Shown one piece after another: positions 42,486 through 50,160 of a DNA stretch of 64,000 bases. Where the stretch lies: NCBI GenBank assembly GCA_040397235.1, contig JBBAWH010000004.1, forward strand, positions 93,531 through 157,530, given 5' to 3'. Numbering within the stretch: position 1 is the stretch's first letter; every line of letters begins with the position of its first letter. Under the pieces are notes generated by a model that was not told where the DNA came from, did no database searches, and saw only the letters and a program-made list of their open reading frames with translations. This DNA is from Limnocylindrus sp040397235 (lineage in GTDB: Bacteria > Chloroflexota > Limnocylindria > Limnocylindrales > Limnocylindraceae). A program made the translations under genes and the position numbers.

Positions 42486-43243
42486 GACGGCGATCCTGCC
42501 CCGTTACGCCAGATCTTCTCCATACGATCGGCCAGAGCTTCGCTCCACGCGGCGGCAAAGGTCAGCTCCTCTCGGCTCCCCGCCTCCGGAGTTGGGCGAT
42601 CAGTGCATGGCGAGGTGTCGTCGAGTGCGATCACCTCAACGCTCGGCAGGCCGAATCTGCGATTGCGGAATCGGAAGATCACCGGCACGACCGGCACTCC
42701 AGTGCGCATGGCGATAATCGCAGCACCGGGGCGGAACTCTGCGAAGCGATCTGCTGGCCCGCCGGTTCCACCCTCGGGCATCACGCCATAGTGGGCGCCA
42801 GCGGCGAAGACGGCGGTCGCCGCATTCAGGTGCGTCTCAATGCCGCTCGTGCCACGCCACACCGGGAGGAGGCCACCGAGTCGCCGCAGTAGCACCGAGC
42901 GGACGCGACCGCGACCAACAATGAATGGGCCAAGGCCGAGCCACCAGATCCGCGGCGCTGCGGGGGCGACGATGCCGAGCGCAAAGGCCTCGTAGTAGCG
43001 ACGGTGCGGAGCACCGACCAGGATTCGCGGTCCAGACGTGGCGAGGCGCTCAAGCCCGCTGGCCCGTATGCGCATCCCGAACGCACCGAGCACCACGCGC
43101 AGGGTGAAGCGCAGCGCACGATAGGCAAGGCTTGCGTGGGCCCACGGCTGACGCCCAAGCCACGCGACCCCTTCGCCCGCTGCAGGAGGGATCAAGGCAT
43201 CTCGGCTGTACGAGCTGTAGGCCCGGACCTTTCGTTCGCTCAT
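42482..43243 (-). CDS. PlsC-like lysophospholipid acyltransferase family protein
   Basis: A 253-residue acyltransferase. The catalytic block, normally His-x4-Asp, appears as GAPHRRYYEAF, with Glu at the Asp position; the second motif is GVMPEGGTGGP and VPVVPVIF follows. Such enzymes acylate the 2-position of lysophosphatidate or transfer acyl groups to other carriers. A minus-strand TAGGGT 8 bases before the ATG suggests a near-leaderless start. It is cotranscribed with the LysM gene. Confidence 0.72.
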   Translation of the reverse strand: MSERKVRAYSSYSRDALIPPAAGEGVAWLGRQPWAHASLAYRALRFTLRVVLGAFGMRIRASGLERLATSGPRILVGAPHRRYYEAFALGIVAPAAPRIWWLGLGPFIVGRGRVRSVLLRRLGGLLPVWRGTSGIETHLNAATAVFAAGAHYGVMPEGGTGGPADRFAEFRPGAAIIAMRTGVPVVPVIFRFRNRRFGLPSVEVIALDDTSPCTDRPTPEAGSREELTFAAAWSEALADRMEKIWRNGAGSPS

Positions 43244-43357
43244 ATCCTGAAACCCTACACGCTCCTACCCCCCACGACCGAGGCTCGTCGCGCGCCGCAC
43301 AGTCCGCTACCGTACAGAGGGGCGGCCCCCATGGCCGCGCAGTAGAAAGGGGAAACC

Positions 43358-43702
43358 ATGGAGGGTGCCTATCTCGTCCTCGTCTTCATTCACCTACTCG
43401 GCATGGCCGCAATCGTGGGGGGATACTTCACGGGCCTATCGATCTCCCCGAAGCGCCTTTCGGCGGGGATGACCCACGGCACCCTGCTCCAGTTCCTGAC
43501 TGGCGTACTGCTCATTGGGATCGCCGAGATGGGCGCCGACCCGGTGAACTATGCCAAGTTCGGCATCAAGATTGCCGTAGCGGCAGTGATCTTGCTGCTC
43601 GCGTGGCCGCGTCGTAAGGACGTATCCATTGCAGCGAACACCTATCACGCGATCGGCGTGCTGGCGCTACTCAACGTGGCCGTTTCCGTATTTGTTAAGT
43701 AG
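43358..43702 (+). CDS. four-helix membrane protein upstream of sodN
   Basis: A 114-residue protein of unknown function with about four membrane helices (MEGAYLVLVFIHLLGMAAIVGGYF, LLQFLTGVLLIGIAEM, KIAVAAVILLLAWP, IGVLALLNVAVSVF). The conserved-looking FIHLLGMAAIVGG resembles small integral membrane proteins with a His in helix 1. AAAGGGG precedes the ATG. Thirteen bases separate it from sodN, so it is probably cotranscribed with the Ni-SOD pair. Confidence 0.65.
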   Translation: MEGAYLVLVFIHLLGMAAIVGGYFTGLSISPKRLSAGMTHGTLLQFLTGVLLIGIAEMGADPVNYAKFGIKIAVAAVILLLAWPRRKDVSIAANTYHAIGVLALLNVAVSVFVK

Positions 43703-43715
43703 AGAGGAGAGTTAC

Positions 43716-44126
43716 ATGCGTAACCTATTCGCCGAGTTCACACCAGTCACCGTCCACGCGCACTGCGATGTGCCGTGTGGCATCTACGACCCATCAGGTG
43801 CGGTGGTGGCCGCCAAGACGGTCGCTCGCATGGTCGAGCTGATCGGCCAGCTCGAGGTGACCGACAGCGCCACGCGCAATAAGCTCGTGCGCTGCATCAC
43901 CGCTAAAGAGGAGCACGCCGAGAAGGTGAAGCACGAGGTCCAGGTCATCTGGTCCGACTACTTCAAGCCAGAGCATCTGGCGAAGTTCCCCGACCTGCAC
44001 GATCAGGTCTGGAAGCTCCTGAAGTTGGCCTCCAAGAACAAGCAGAACGTAGATGCGGCGGCGGCGGCAGAGCTTGTCGCTGCGACCGAGGCGTTCGCTG
44101 CTACGTTCGTCGCGTCGAAGGCGTAA
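43716..44126 (+). CDS. sodN: nickel superoxide dismutase
   Basis: A 136-residue Ni-SOD precursor that dismutates superoxide. The nickel hook starts at His16 with HCDVPCGIYDP, where His16, Cys17 and Cys21 become ligands 1, 2 and 6 after removal of a 15-residue propeptide ending in VHA. The rest forms the four-helix bundle (MVELIGQLE, CITAKEEHAEKVKHEVQVIWSDYF). Position 4 of the hook is Val instead of the more usual Leu. AGAGGAGAG precedes the ATG, and the next gene encodes the processing protease. Confidence 0.95.
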   Translation: MRNLFAEFTPVTVHAHCDVPCGIYDPSGAVVAAKTVARMVELIGQLEVTDSATRNKLVRCITAKEEHAEKVKHEVQVIWSDYFKPEHLAKFPDLHDQVWKLLKLASKNKQNVDAAAAAELVAATEAFAATFVASKA

Positions 44127-44135
44127 CGCGCCACT

Positions 44136-44495
44136 GTGATCAACCGACCCAGACGGATCTGGGTCGCCGATGTTGCTGAACGCTCAATGGAGCCGGCCCT
44201 CATCTCGGGGGACCGGCTCCTTGTGCTTCCAGCGGGCCCTAACGGTCTCCCTGGCCTCCGAGGCGCACCACCGATCGGTAGCGTGGTGATCGTTGAGCGC
44301 GAGGGTCGTTTCGACGTAAAGCGCGTCGCCCAACCGCCCGCTGGCGTCTCAGGGCTCTGGCTCCTTGGTGATAACGCCGCGCTCTCGCGCGACTCGCGCC
44401 ACGACGGCGCACAGCCGCTCAGCGCACTCCGCGGCAGGGTGCTCTTTCGAATTGGGCCGCGTGGCCGTAGGGGGCGAATCCCCGCTGCGCGCTAA
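44136..44495 (+). CDS. sodX: Ni-SOD maturation protease (signal-peptidase-like)
   Basis: A 119-residue S24/S26-type serine protease. The nucleophile is expected in AERSMEPAL (Ser17) and the general base Lys in RFDVKRVA, followed by LLGDNAALSRDSR, the usual S26 box. In known Ni-SOD operons this protein cleaves the propeptide to free the metal-binding His. It starts with GTG 9 bases after the sodN stop. It has no membrane helix, consistent with a cytoplasmic protease. Confidence 0.88.
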   Translation: MINRPRRIWVADVAERSMEPALISGDRLLVLPAGPNGLPGLRGAPPIGSVVIVEREGRFDVKRVAQPPAGVSGLWLLGDNAALSRDSRHDGAQPLSALRGRVLFRIGPRGRRGRIPAAR

Positions 44496-44504
44496 TGGCG
44501 CGCG

Positions 44505-45446
44505 CTAGAGCTGCGCGTGCAGCTCCGCAAGTAGATCGAGTGATGCGGTCTCCGTGGGATCCATGTGCTGCACCATGAGACGGTTCGCCCCCGTATCGCG
44601 GAATGCGCGCATCTGCAGCAGCGCCTGATCGGGGGTACCGACCAGCCATCGCGCTCGGCGTGGTGCAAGATACTCCTCGGGATCACCAGCGGCGCCAATG
44701 CGCGACATGAAGCCGCGGATCTTCTCGAGATACTCAGCCTCAGTTCGACCGATCATCATCCCCGTCATCGCCGATCGCGCAAGGCTCTCTGGCGCTCGGC
44801 CCGCTGCGACACATGTGGCATCAAGTTGCGCGAACTTCTCGCGGGCGGTCTCGGGGGTGGATGAGGTGAGGTTGAATTCATCCGAGTACTTCGTCGCGAT
44901 GCGCATGCCGCGCGGCGAGCCTTCTCCGCCAGTGATGATCCACGGAACGGGCGATGGCTTCGGACGGAAGAGGGCGTCACTCACGCTGTAGTGCTTGCCG
45001 CTGAACGACCAGCCGTCGGGTCCGGCCCAGAGACCGCGCACGATCTCGAGCTGCTCTTCGAGCATCTCTGCGCGTATGGCCATCTCAGGAAACGGGAAGC
45101 CGTAGCGGCGATGCTCCGACTCATGCCAGCCGGTGCCGAGGCCGGCATGGATCGGCCGCCCCGCCATCTCTTGCACGGTGGCGACCACCTTGGCGAACTC
45201 GCCTGGCGCCCGAAAGGTGACGGGGCTGACCAGCGTGCCGAGGGTGATTGATGTCGTCTCACGCGCGATTCCCGCCAACACGCTCCAAGCGTCGGTGGTC
45301 GCCTGGTCGTCGGAGCCTGGGAATGATTGGTAGTGGTCGGTGCGGAAGAAGCCACTGATGCCGACCGCCTCGGCTCGACGGGCGGCGGCGAGCTGCTGCT
45401 CGTACGACAGGTTCATCTGCCCCTCAATGACCACGGCAATCTGCAT
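44505..45446 (-). CDS. LLM-class (luciferase-like) flavin/F420 oxidoreductase
   Basis: A 313-residue TIM-barrel monooxygenase-type protein. MQIAVVIEGQMNLSYEQQLAAARRAEAVGISGFFRTDHY, ITLGTLVSPVTFRAP, AGLGTGWHESEHRRYGFPF and WIITGGEGSPRGMRIATKYSDEFN are typical of F420- or FMN-dependent members. Whether it uses F420 cannot be decided; no F420 gene lies in view. The substrate is unknown. Confidence 0.82.
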   Translation of the reverse strand: MQIAVVIEGQMNLSYEQQLAAARRAEAVGISGFFRTDHYQSFPGSDDQATTDAWSVLAGIARETTSITLGTLVSPVTFRAPGEFAKVVATVQEMAGRPIHAGLGTGWHESEHRRYGFPFPEMAIRAEMLEEQLEIVRGLWAGPDGWSFSGKHYSVSDALFRPKPSPVPWIITGGEGSPRGMRIATKYSDEFNLTSSTPETAREKFAQLDATCVAAGRAPESLARSAMTGMMIGRTEAEYLEKIRGFMSRIGAAGDPEEYLAPRRARWLVGTPDQALLQMRAFRDTGANRLMVQHMDPTETASLDLLAELHAQL

Positions 45447-45452
45447 AGGGGA

Positions 45453-45458
45453 ACCCTA
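45453..45458 (-). promoter_or_regulatory. -10 hexamer TAGGGT for leaderless LLM gene
   Basis: On the minus strand TAGGGT, then TCCCCT, then the ATG at 45446: a 6-base spacer. Confidence 0.5.
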
Positions 45459-45548
45459 CCGCTCAGCAGGCATCCGCGGTGAGGGGTAAGGTAGTTGCAA
45501 CGCGAAATATCGTCGGAGATCTGGCGGCGCGGTATGGAGGTTTACCGG

Positions 45549-47192
45549 ATGGCCACAGCCAAGTCTCGTCGCCCTGTTGCGGCAAAGCGGCGCACAGTCG
45601 CGAAGGCGGCGCCTGCACCCGCAGGGGCAGACCTTTCGAAGCGCGCCAAGCAAGGGATCATCCTCGCGATCATGATGGCCCTCTTCTTGGGTGCGCTCGA
45701 CCAGACGATCGTCGGCACAGCTCTGCCAAAGATCATCACCGATTTGAGTGGTGCAAACCTCTACACCTGGGTGGTCACGATCTACCTGCTTGCCAGCACC
45801 GTTACGGTGCCGATCTACGGCAAGCTCTCCGACATGTACGGCCGCAAGCCGCTCCTCCTTATCGGAGTTGGCCTCTTCCTCATCGGATCTGTGCTCTCTG
45901 GCCTCTCGCAGAACATCGAACAGCTGATCATCTTCCGTGGCATCCAGGGACTCGGCGCCGGTGCGCTCTTCCCTATTGCACTGGCAACCATTGGTGACCT
46001 CTACTCACCGAAGGAGCGCGGTCGCTACCAGGGGCTCTTCGGCGCCGTCTTCGGACTGGCAAGCCTCATTGGCCCAGCGCTCGGTGGCTGGCTCACCGAC
46101 ACCTTCAGCTGGCACCTGATCTTCTACGTCAACCTGCCAATCGGCCTGATCAGCATTGCAATCATCTTGATTGAGCTGCCAACCATTAAGGGACGAGCAA
46201 ATCAGAAGATCGACTTCTTGGGCGCTCTCGTCTTTGCCGCCGGAATTATTCCTGTACTTATCGGCCTCACCAACGTACAGACCAACGCATTTGCGACCCT
46301 AGAGGTTGCGGGGCTCATCTCGCTCGGACTCGCACTCCTTGGCCTCTTCCTTTTCATTGAGGCGAGGGTCGAAGAGCCGATCATTCCGCTCGAGCTCTTC
46401 CGTAACCGCACATTTGCGGCCGCCGCTGCGGCCTCGTTCTTCGCCTCAATCGGATTCTTTACCTCGATCATCTTCTTGCCGCGCTACTTCCAGACAGTGC
46501 TCGGTGAGACGGCGACGAGCTCTGGCTACGCCACACTTCCGCTTCTACTGGGTGTGATCATCAGCTCGGTCGCCGCCGGGCTAATCGTTGCACGAAGTGG
46601 ACGCTATAAGACGCTAATCCTCGGTGCCATCGTGGTAGTTGCAGCAGCCTCAGTGCTGCTGACGAACATCAAGGCGGACACCGATCCATGGGCCTTGCGC
46701 CTCTGGATGTTCCTCGCCGGTCTCGGCATTGGGCCGACCCTGTCGGTCTTCACGATCGTGGTGCAGAACGCGGTGCCATTCAAGTTCCTTGGCGCAGCGA
46801 CGTCAAATCTCACCTTCTTCCGCCAGGTCGGCGGGTCGGTAGGCTTGGCGCTCGTCGGCTCCTACTTCGGTGGGCAGCTTGCGACCACCATCCCAACCGA
46901 GTTGGCGAAGGCGGCCCCAGCGGGCACCTTCACCCCGTTCTTCACCGCGATTGGCGGCAACCTTTCGCAGCTGACCAATGTTGGTGGAAAGTTCGACCAG
47001 GCCCTGATCGGCCTGATCCCTGTGCAGTATCTTGACGCCTTCTTTCCGGCGATCAAGTCTGGTATTGCCGATGCGATCGGCTCGATCTTCTGGCTCTCCG
47101 TGGTGGCCAGCCTCGTGGCGCTTGTCGCCGCAACGCTGATCGAGGAGATCCCGCTCCGTGGCGGAGCAAAGGGCGCACCAGCCGAACTGTAA
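45549..47192 (+). CDS. MFS drug exporter, 14-helix DHA2 type
   Basis: A 547-residue EmrB/QacA-family proton antiporter. A basic, Ala-rich cytoplasmic head of about 35 residues precedes helix 1, with the DHA2 motif LDQTIVGTALPKI. Motif A is GKLSDMYGRKPLLL and motif C lies in FGLASLIGPALGGWLTD. Fourteen hydrophobic segments can be counted, with a long loop before the last. The ATG at 45549 follows TGGAGG at 8-base spacing; the longer frame starting at 45495 is not supported. The substrate is unknown. Confidence 0.88.
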   Translation: MATAKSRRPVAAKRRTVAKAAPAPAGADLSKRAKQGIILAIMMALFLGALDQTIVGTALPKIITDLSGANLYTWVVTIYLLASTVTVPIYGKLSDMYGRKPLLLIGVGLFLIGSVLSGLSQNIEQLIIFRGIQGLGAGALFPIALATIGDLYSPKERGRYQGLFGAVFGLASLIGPALGGWLTDTFSWHLIFYVNLPIGLISIAIILIELPTIKGRANQKIDFLGALVFAAGIIPVLIGLTNVQTNAFATLEVAGLISLGLALLGLFLFIEARVEEPIIPLELFRNRTFAAAAAASFFASIGFFTSIIFLPRYFQTVLGETATSSGYATLPLLLGVIISSVAAGLIVARSGRYKTLILGAIVVVAAASVLLTNIKADTDPWALRLWMFLAGLGIGPTLSVFTIVVQNAVPFKFLGAATSNLTFFRQVGGSVGLALVGSYFGGQLATTIPTELAKAAPAGTFTPFFTAIGGNLSQLTNVGGKFDQALIGLIPVQYLDAFFPAIKSGIADAIGSIFWLSVVASLVALVAATLIEEIPLRGGAKGAPAEL

Positions 47193-47256
47193 GTGGCTCC
47201 GGGCGTGCCCCTCTGGGGGTGCGCCCGGATCGCACCCGTCGGCGCAGCTCCACCCC

Positions 47257-47262
47257 TATGAT
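47257..47262 (+). promoter_or_regulatory. -10 hexamer TATGAT for the leaderless small ACT-like gene
   Basis: TATGAT, then TGGCGC, then the ATG at 47269, with a 6-base spacer. It fixes the start of this gene. Confidence 0.55.
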
Positions 47263-47268
47263 TGGCGC

Positions 47269-47556
47269 ATGAGCGGCTGGTTTACCGTTGCGGTCTCCCC
47301 GAAGGTCGGCAGCCTAGCCGCCGTTACCTCTGCGCTCGCCGCGGCGGGTATCCCTGTTGACGGGATCATGGGCGCCCCGGAGTCAGACGGATCGCTCCAC
47401 CTCGGCGTCCCCGACGCGCAGCTGCAGACGGCTATTGCCGCACTCACCGCACTCGGACTCCACCCCATCACAGAAGAGTCAGATCCCACCGGCGAGGAGG
47501 GCGCGCCACTCGACGCGGGAATCATCGGCGCAATCTTGCGCGGACCTCGCTCCTAG
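47269..47556 (+). CDS. small ACT-domain-like protein
   Basis: A 95-residue protein whose beta-alpha-beta-beta-alpha-beta pattern (FTVAVSPKVGSLAAVTSALAAAGIPVDGIMG, then HLGVPDAQLQTAIAALTALGL) resembles a single ACT domain, a fold that binds amino acids. No enzyme domain is attached. It is followed 14 bases later by xthA, so it may share a transcript, but no partner is evident. Identification rests on pattern only. Confidence 0.55.
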   Translation: MSGWFTVAVSPKVGSLAAVTSALAAAGIPVDGIMGAPESDGSLHLGVPDAQLQTAIAALTALGLHPITEESDPTGEEGAPLDAGIIGAILRGPRS

Positions 47557-47570
47557 CGCCTGGGGCACCC

Positions 47571-48395
47571 ATGACCGCACCCACCCTGCGCATCGCCACC
47601 TGGAACGTCAACGGCCTTCGCGCCCGCGCTGAGCGCGTCGCCGCCTGGCTCGATTCAGCGCAGCCAGACATCGTGCTGCTGCAGGAGACGAAGTGCGACC
47701 CCTCCCAGATTCCAGAAGGGCTCTTCTCGACGCGTTCCTACGAAGTTGCCGCCCTCGGCGCAGGTGGGCGCAACGGCGTCTTGATCGCATCGCGACACGG
47801 CCTCAGCGAGGTGCAGGAGAGCATCGCCGACTACGCGCCGCAGGGAGGCGACGCCACACTTCCCGACCTGCTCAGTGAGCCGCGCCTGATCAGTGCCATT
47901 TGTGGCGGCCTGCGCGTTGCGTCGGTCTACGCGCCGAATGGACGCGAGGTGGACGCGCCACACTTCCACGCCAAGCTGCACTGGTACGGCGCACTGCGCG
48001 CCTGGTCGGCGGCGCGCATCGCCGAGCCTGCCCCGCTACTTCTGGGCGGTGATTTCAATGTGGCTCCGACCGATGCCGATGTGTGGGACCCAGCCGCACT
48101 GGTCGGCGCCACACATGTCACCCCACGGGAGCGCGGCGCTTGGAACGCCCTCGTTGACCTTGGGCTGCTTGATGCGGCGCAGGCCGTCGCCCCTGATGGG
48201 GAGCGTGCACCGTTCACCTGGTGGGACTACCGCGGCGGCGCCTTCCACCGCGGCTGGGGGATGCGCATCGATCACCTGCTCGTGGAGCCACGCGCTGGTG
48301 CGATCGTGAGCAGCGGTGTGGACCGTGACGGACGCAAGGGTGAGTCGCCATCGGATCACGCCGCGCTGATGATTGACGTGGCGCGACCGGCGTGA
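47571..48395 (+). CDS. xthA: exodeoxyribonuclease III / AP endonuclease
   Basis: A 274-residue exonuclease III family enzyme for base-excision repair of abasic sites. All core motifs are seen: IATWNVNGLRAR, VLLQETKC with the metal-binding Glu, GGDFNVAPTDADVWDP with catalytic Asp and Asn, FTWWDYRGGAF, and SPSDHAALMID with the catalytic His. The following tsaC gene overlaps its stop by 4 bases. Confidence 0.93.
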   Translation: MTAPTLRIATWNVNGLRARAERVAAWLDSAQPDIVLLQETKCDPSQIPEGLFSTRSYEVAALGAGGRNGVLIASRHGLSEVQESIADYAPQGGDATLPDLLSEPRLISAICGGLRVASVYAPNGREVDAPHFHAKLHWYGALRAWSAARIAEPAPLLLGGDFNVAPTDADVWDPAALVGATHVTPRERGAWNALVDLGLLDAAQAVAPDGERAPFTWWDYRGGAFHRGWGMRIDHLLVEPRAGAIVSSGVDRDGRKGESPSDHAALMIDVARPA

Positions 48396-49453
48396 TCACC
48401 GAACGCCTGCGCGCACGAACGCCACACTCCGCCGCCGAGTCAATGCCGCGTGCCGCGGCGATCATTTGGGCTGGCGGCCTCGTCGCCTTCCCCACCGAGA
48501 CGGTCTACGGACTCGGAGCGAGCGCGTTTGATGCGCCAGCGGTCGCGCGCATCTTTGAGGCGAAGGGTCGCCCAACCTTTGACCCGCTCATCGTGCACAT
48601 CGCCGATCGCGCCGATCTAACCCACCTCTTCACCGACGCTGCGCTCGCCGATCCGCGCATCACACTTCTTGCAGATGCCTTCTGGCCAGGAGCACTCACG
48701 ATCGTTGCCGCGGCGCGACCTGAGGTGCCTGGCTTGGTGCGTGCCGGGCTCGAGACTGTTGGCGTGCGCCTGCCGCGACACGAGACGGCGCTGGCACTGA
48801 TTCGCGCGGCGGGAACGCCGATTGCTGCACCAAGCGCGAATCGCTTCGGTCGCCTCTCGCCCACCACCGCCGACCATGTGCTCGAACAGCTCGATGGACG
48901 CATTGACGCCGTGCTGCTCGGCGAGGCAACGGAGATTGGCGTTGAGTCGAGCGTGGTCGCGCTTGACAGTGCCGGGCCTGCGCGCCTCTTGCGGCACGGC
49001 GGCATCCCCCTTGAGGATCTCGCACGTGTGCTCGCCGATCACGGCGGCGCCGTTGCTGCTGCACCAACGGCGCAGCCTGGCGTGCGGCTGCAGGCGCCCG
49101 GTATGACCGAGTCGCACTATGCGCCGATGGTCCCGCTTCTTTTGGTAACGACGACGTTCCCTCCTGGCGTTACAGAGTGCGCACTCCTCGCACCAGATCG
49201 TGCAGCCCTCACGCGCCTGGAGGCGCTCGCCGCGGCTGCGGGGGTCACCGTTTATGCGAGCGTTGCGCTCTCCGAAACGCTGGATCCAGTCGCCGCCGCC
49301 GCCCACCTCTTCGAGCGACTGCATGAACTTGAGGCCAATCTGATCCGCCGTGCAGTACCCGCCGCGAGAATCATCGCCGCCCCCTATCCTGAGGGCGGCC
49401 TCGGTTCGGCAATTGCGGACCGCCTTCGCCGCGCAGCAGCCACGCCGCAGTAA
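48392..49453 (+). CDS. L-threonylcarbamoyladenylate synthase, Sua5 type
   Basis: A 353-residue enzyme that makes threonylcarbamoyl-AMP for the t6A modification of ANN-decoding tRNAs. The YrdC domain (about 20-210) shows GGLVAFPTETVYGLGA, KGRPTFDPLIVHI, FWPGALTIV, VGVRLPRH and AAPSANRFGRLSPT, and the C-terminal Sua5 domain starts after PGVRLQAPGMTESHYAP. It begins with GTG overlapping the xthA stop. It is the longer, Sua5-like form rather than the short TsaC. Confidence 0.92.
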   Translation: MITERLRARTPHSAAESMPRAAAIIWAGGLVAFPTETVYGLGASAFDAPAVARIFEAKGRPTFDPLIVHIADRADLTHLFTDAALADPRITLLADAFWPGALTIVAAARPEVPGLVRAGLETVGVRLPRHETALALIRAAGTPIAAPSANRFGRLSPTTADHVLEQLDGRIDAVLLGEATEIGVESSVVALDSAGPARLLRHGGIPLEDLARVLADHGGAVAAAPTAQPGVRLQAPGMTESHYAPMVPLLLVTTTFPPGVTECALLAPDRAALTRLEALAAAAGVTVYASVALSETLDPVAAAAHLFERLHELEANLIRRAVPAARIIAAPYPEGGLGSAIADRLRRAAATPQ

Positions 49454-49463
49454 GGGGGATCGC

Positions 49464-50150
49464 ATGACCACACCGCGCAGCAACTGGCTCTCGCAAGCGA
49501 TCACCGCCGATGCGCTGAAGCGCTTCCCGCAATCCATCGCTGGTCAGGTGGTCTTCGCCACAGGACTCGTCTTCATGCTTGCGGCAGGAGTCGGACTGCC
49601 GTCATGGGAGATCCTGCATCAAGGACTGAGCTTTCAGCTTGGCATTCAGATCGGCACCGCCGCCCAGCTCAGCGGCATCTTCGTGCTGCTTCTCTGGATC
49701 CCCCTTCGACAGCGCCCTGGATTGGGGACCCTCAGCAACATCGTGGTGATCGGCTGGATGATGAACGTGGAGCTTGCCCTCCTCGCCCTTGCTGGCGTCC
49801 CGCCCGCAGCAGAGATCGCCACAGCGCCACTGCTCGCTGGTGCACTCGCCATCGCTGGCACTGCGATCGTTGGCATCGGCTCCGGCATCTACATTGGCAG
49901 CGGTAACGGCCCTGGACCGCGCGACGGTCTGATGACCGGGCTCCACCACCGCACCGGACAACCGATCTGGAAGATGCGCACCGCCATTGAGGTCGTGGTG
50001 GGCGTCTTGGGGATCGTGCTCGGTGGCACCTTCGGCTTCGGCACGATCTGGTTCGCCTTCACCATCGGGCCGCAGGTGCAGTTCTGGCTCGGCAGACTTG
50101 ATCGTGGCGGTCGCGCGGAGCGACAGGCAGCGGCGGCCGATCGACGCTAA
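49464..50150 (+). CDS. YczE-like integral membrane protein
   Basis: A 228-residue membrane protein with five or so helices. The stretch GSGNGPGPRDGLMTGLHHRTG followed by VVVGVLGIVLGGTFGFGTIWFAF is the hallmark of the YczE/YyaS membrane family. Function is not established. AAGGGGG precedes the ATG 10 bases after the tsaC stop, so it is probably cotranscribed. The convergent ctaAB gene starts its 3' end 11 bases downstream. Confidence 0.78.
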   Translation: MTTPRSNWLSQAITADALKRFPQSIAGQVVFATGLVFMLAAGVGLPSWEILHQGLSFQLGIQIGTAAQLSGIFVLLLWIPLRQRPGLGTLSNIVVIGWMMNVELALLALAGVPPAAEIATAPLLAGALAIAGTAIVGIGSGIYIGSGNGPGPRDGLMTGLHHRTGQPIWKMRTAIEVVVGVLGIVLGGTFGFGTIWFAFTIGPQVQFWLGRLDRGGRAERQAAAADRR

Positions 50151-50160
50151 GGCCTTGCCG

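Noticed and set aside
45494..45501. GTTGCAAC before the MFS exporter as a second Nur half-site
   Set aside because: It is a single short palindrome with one TTGCAA copy and no partner at the right spacing.
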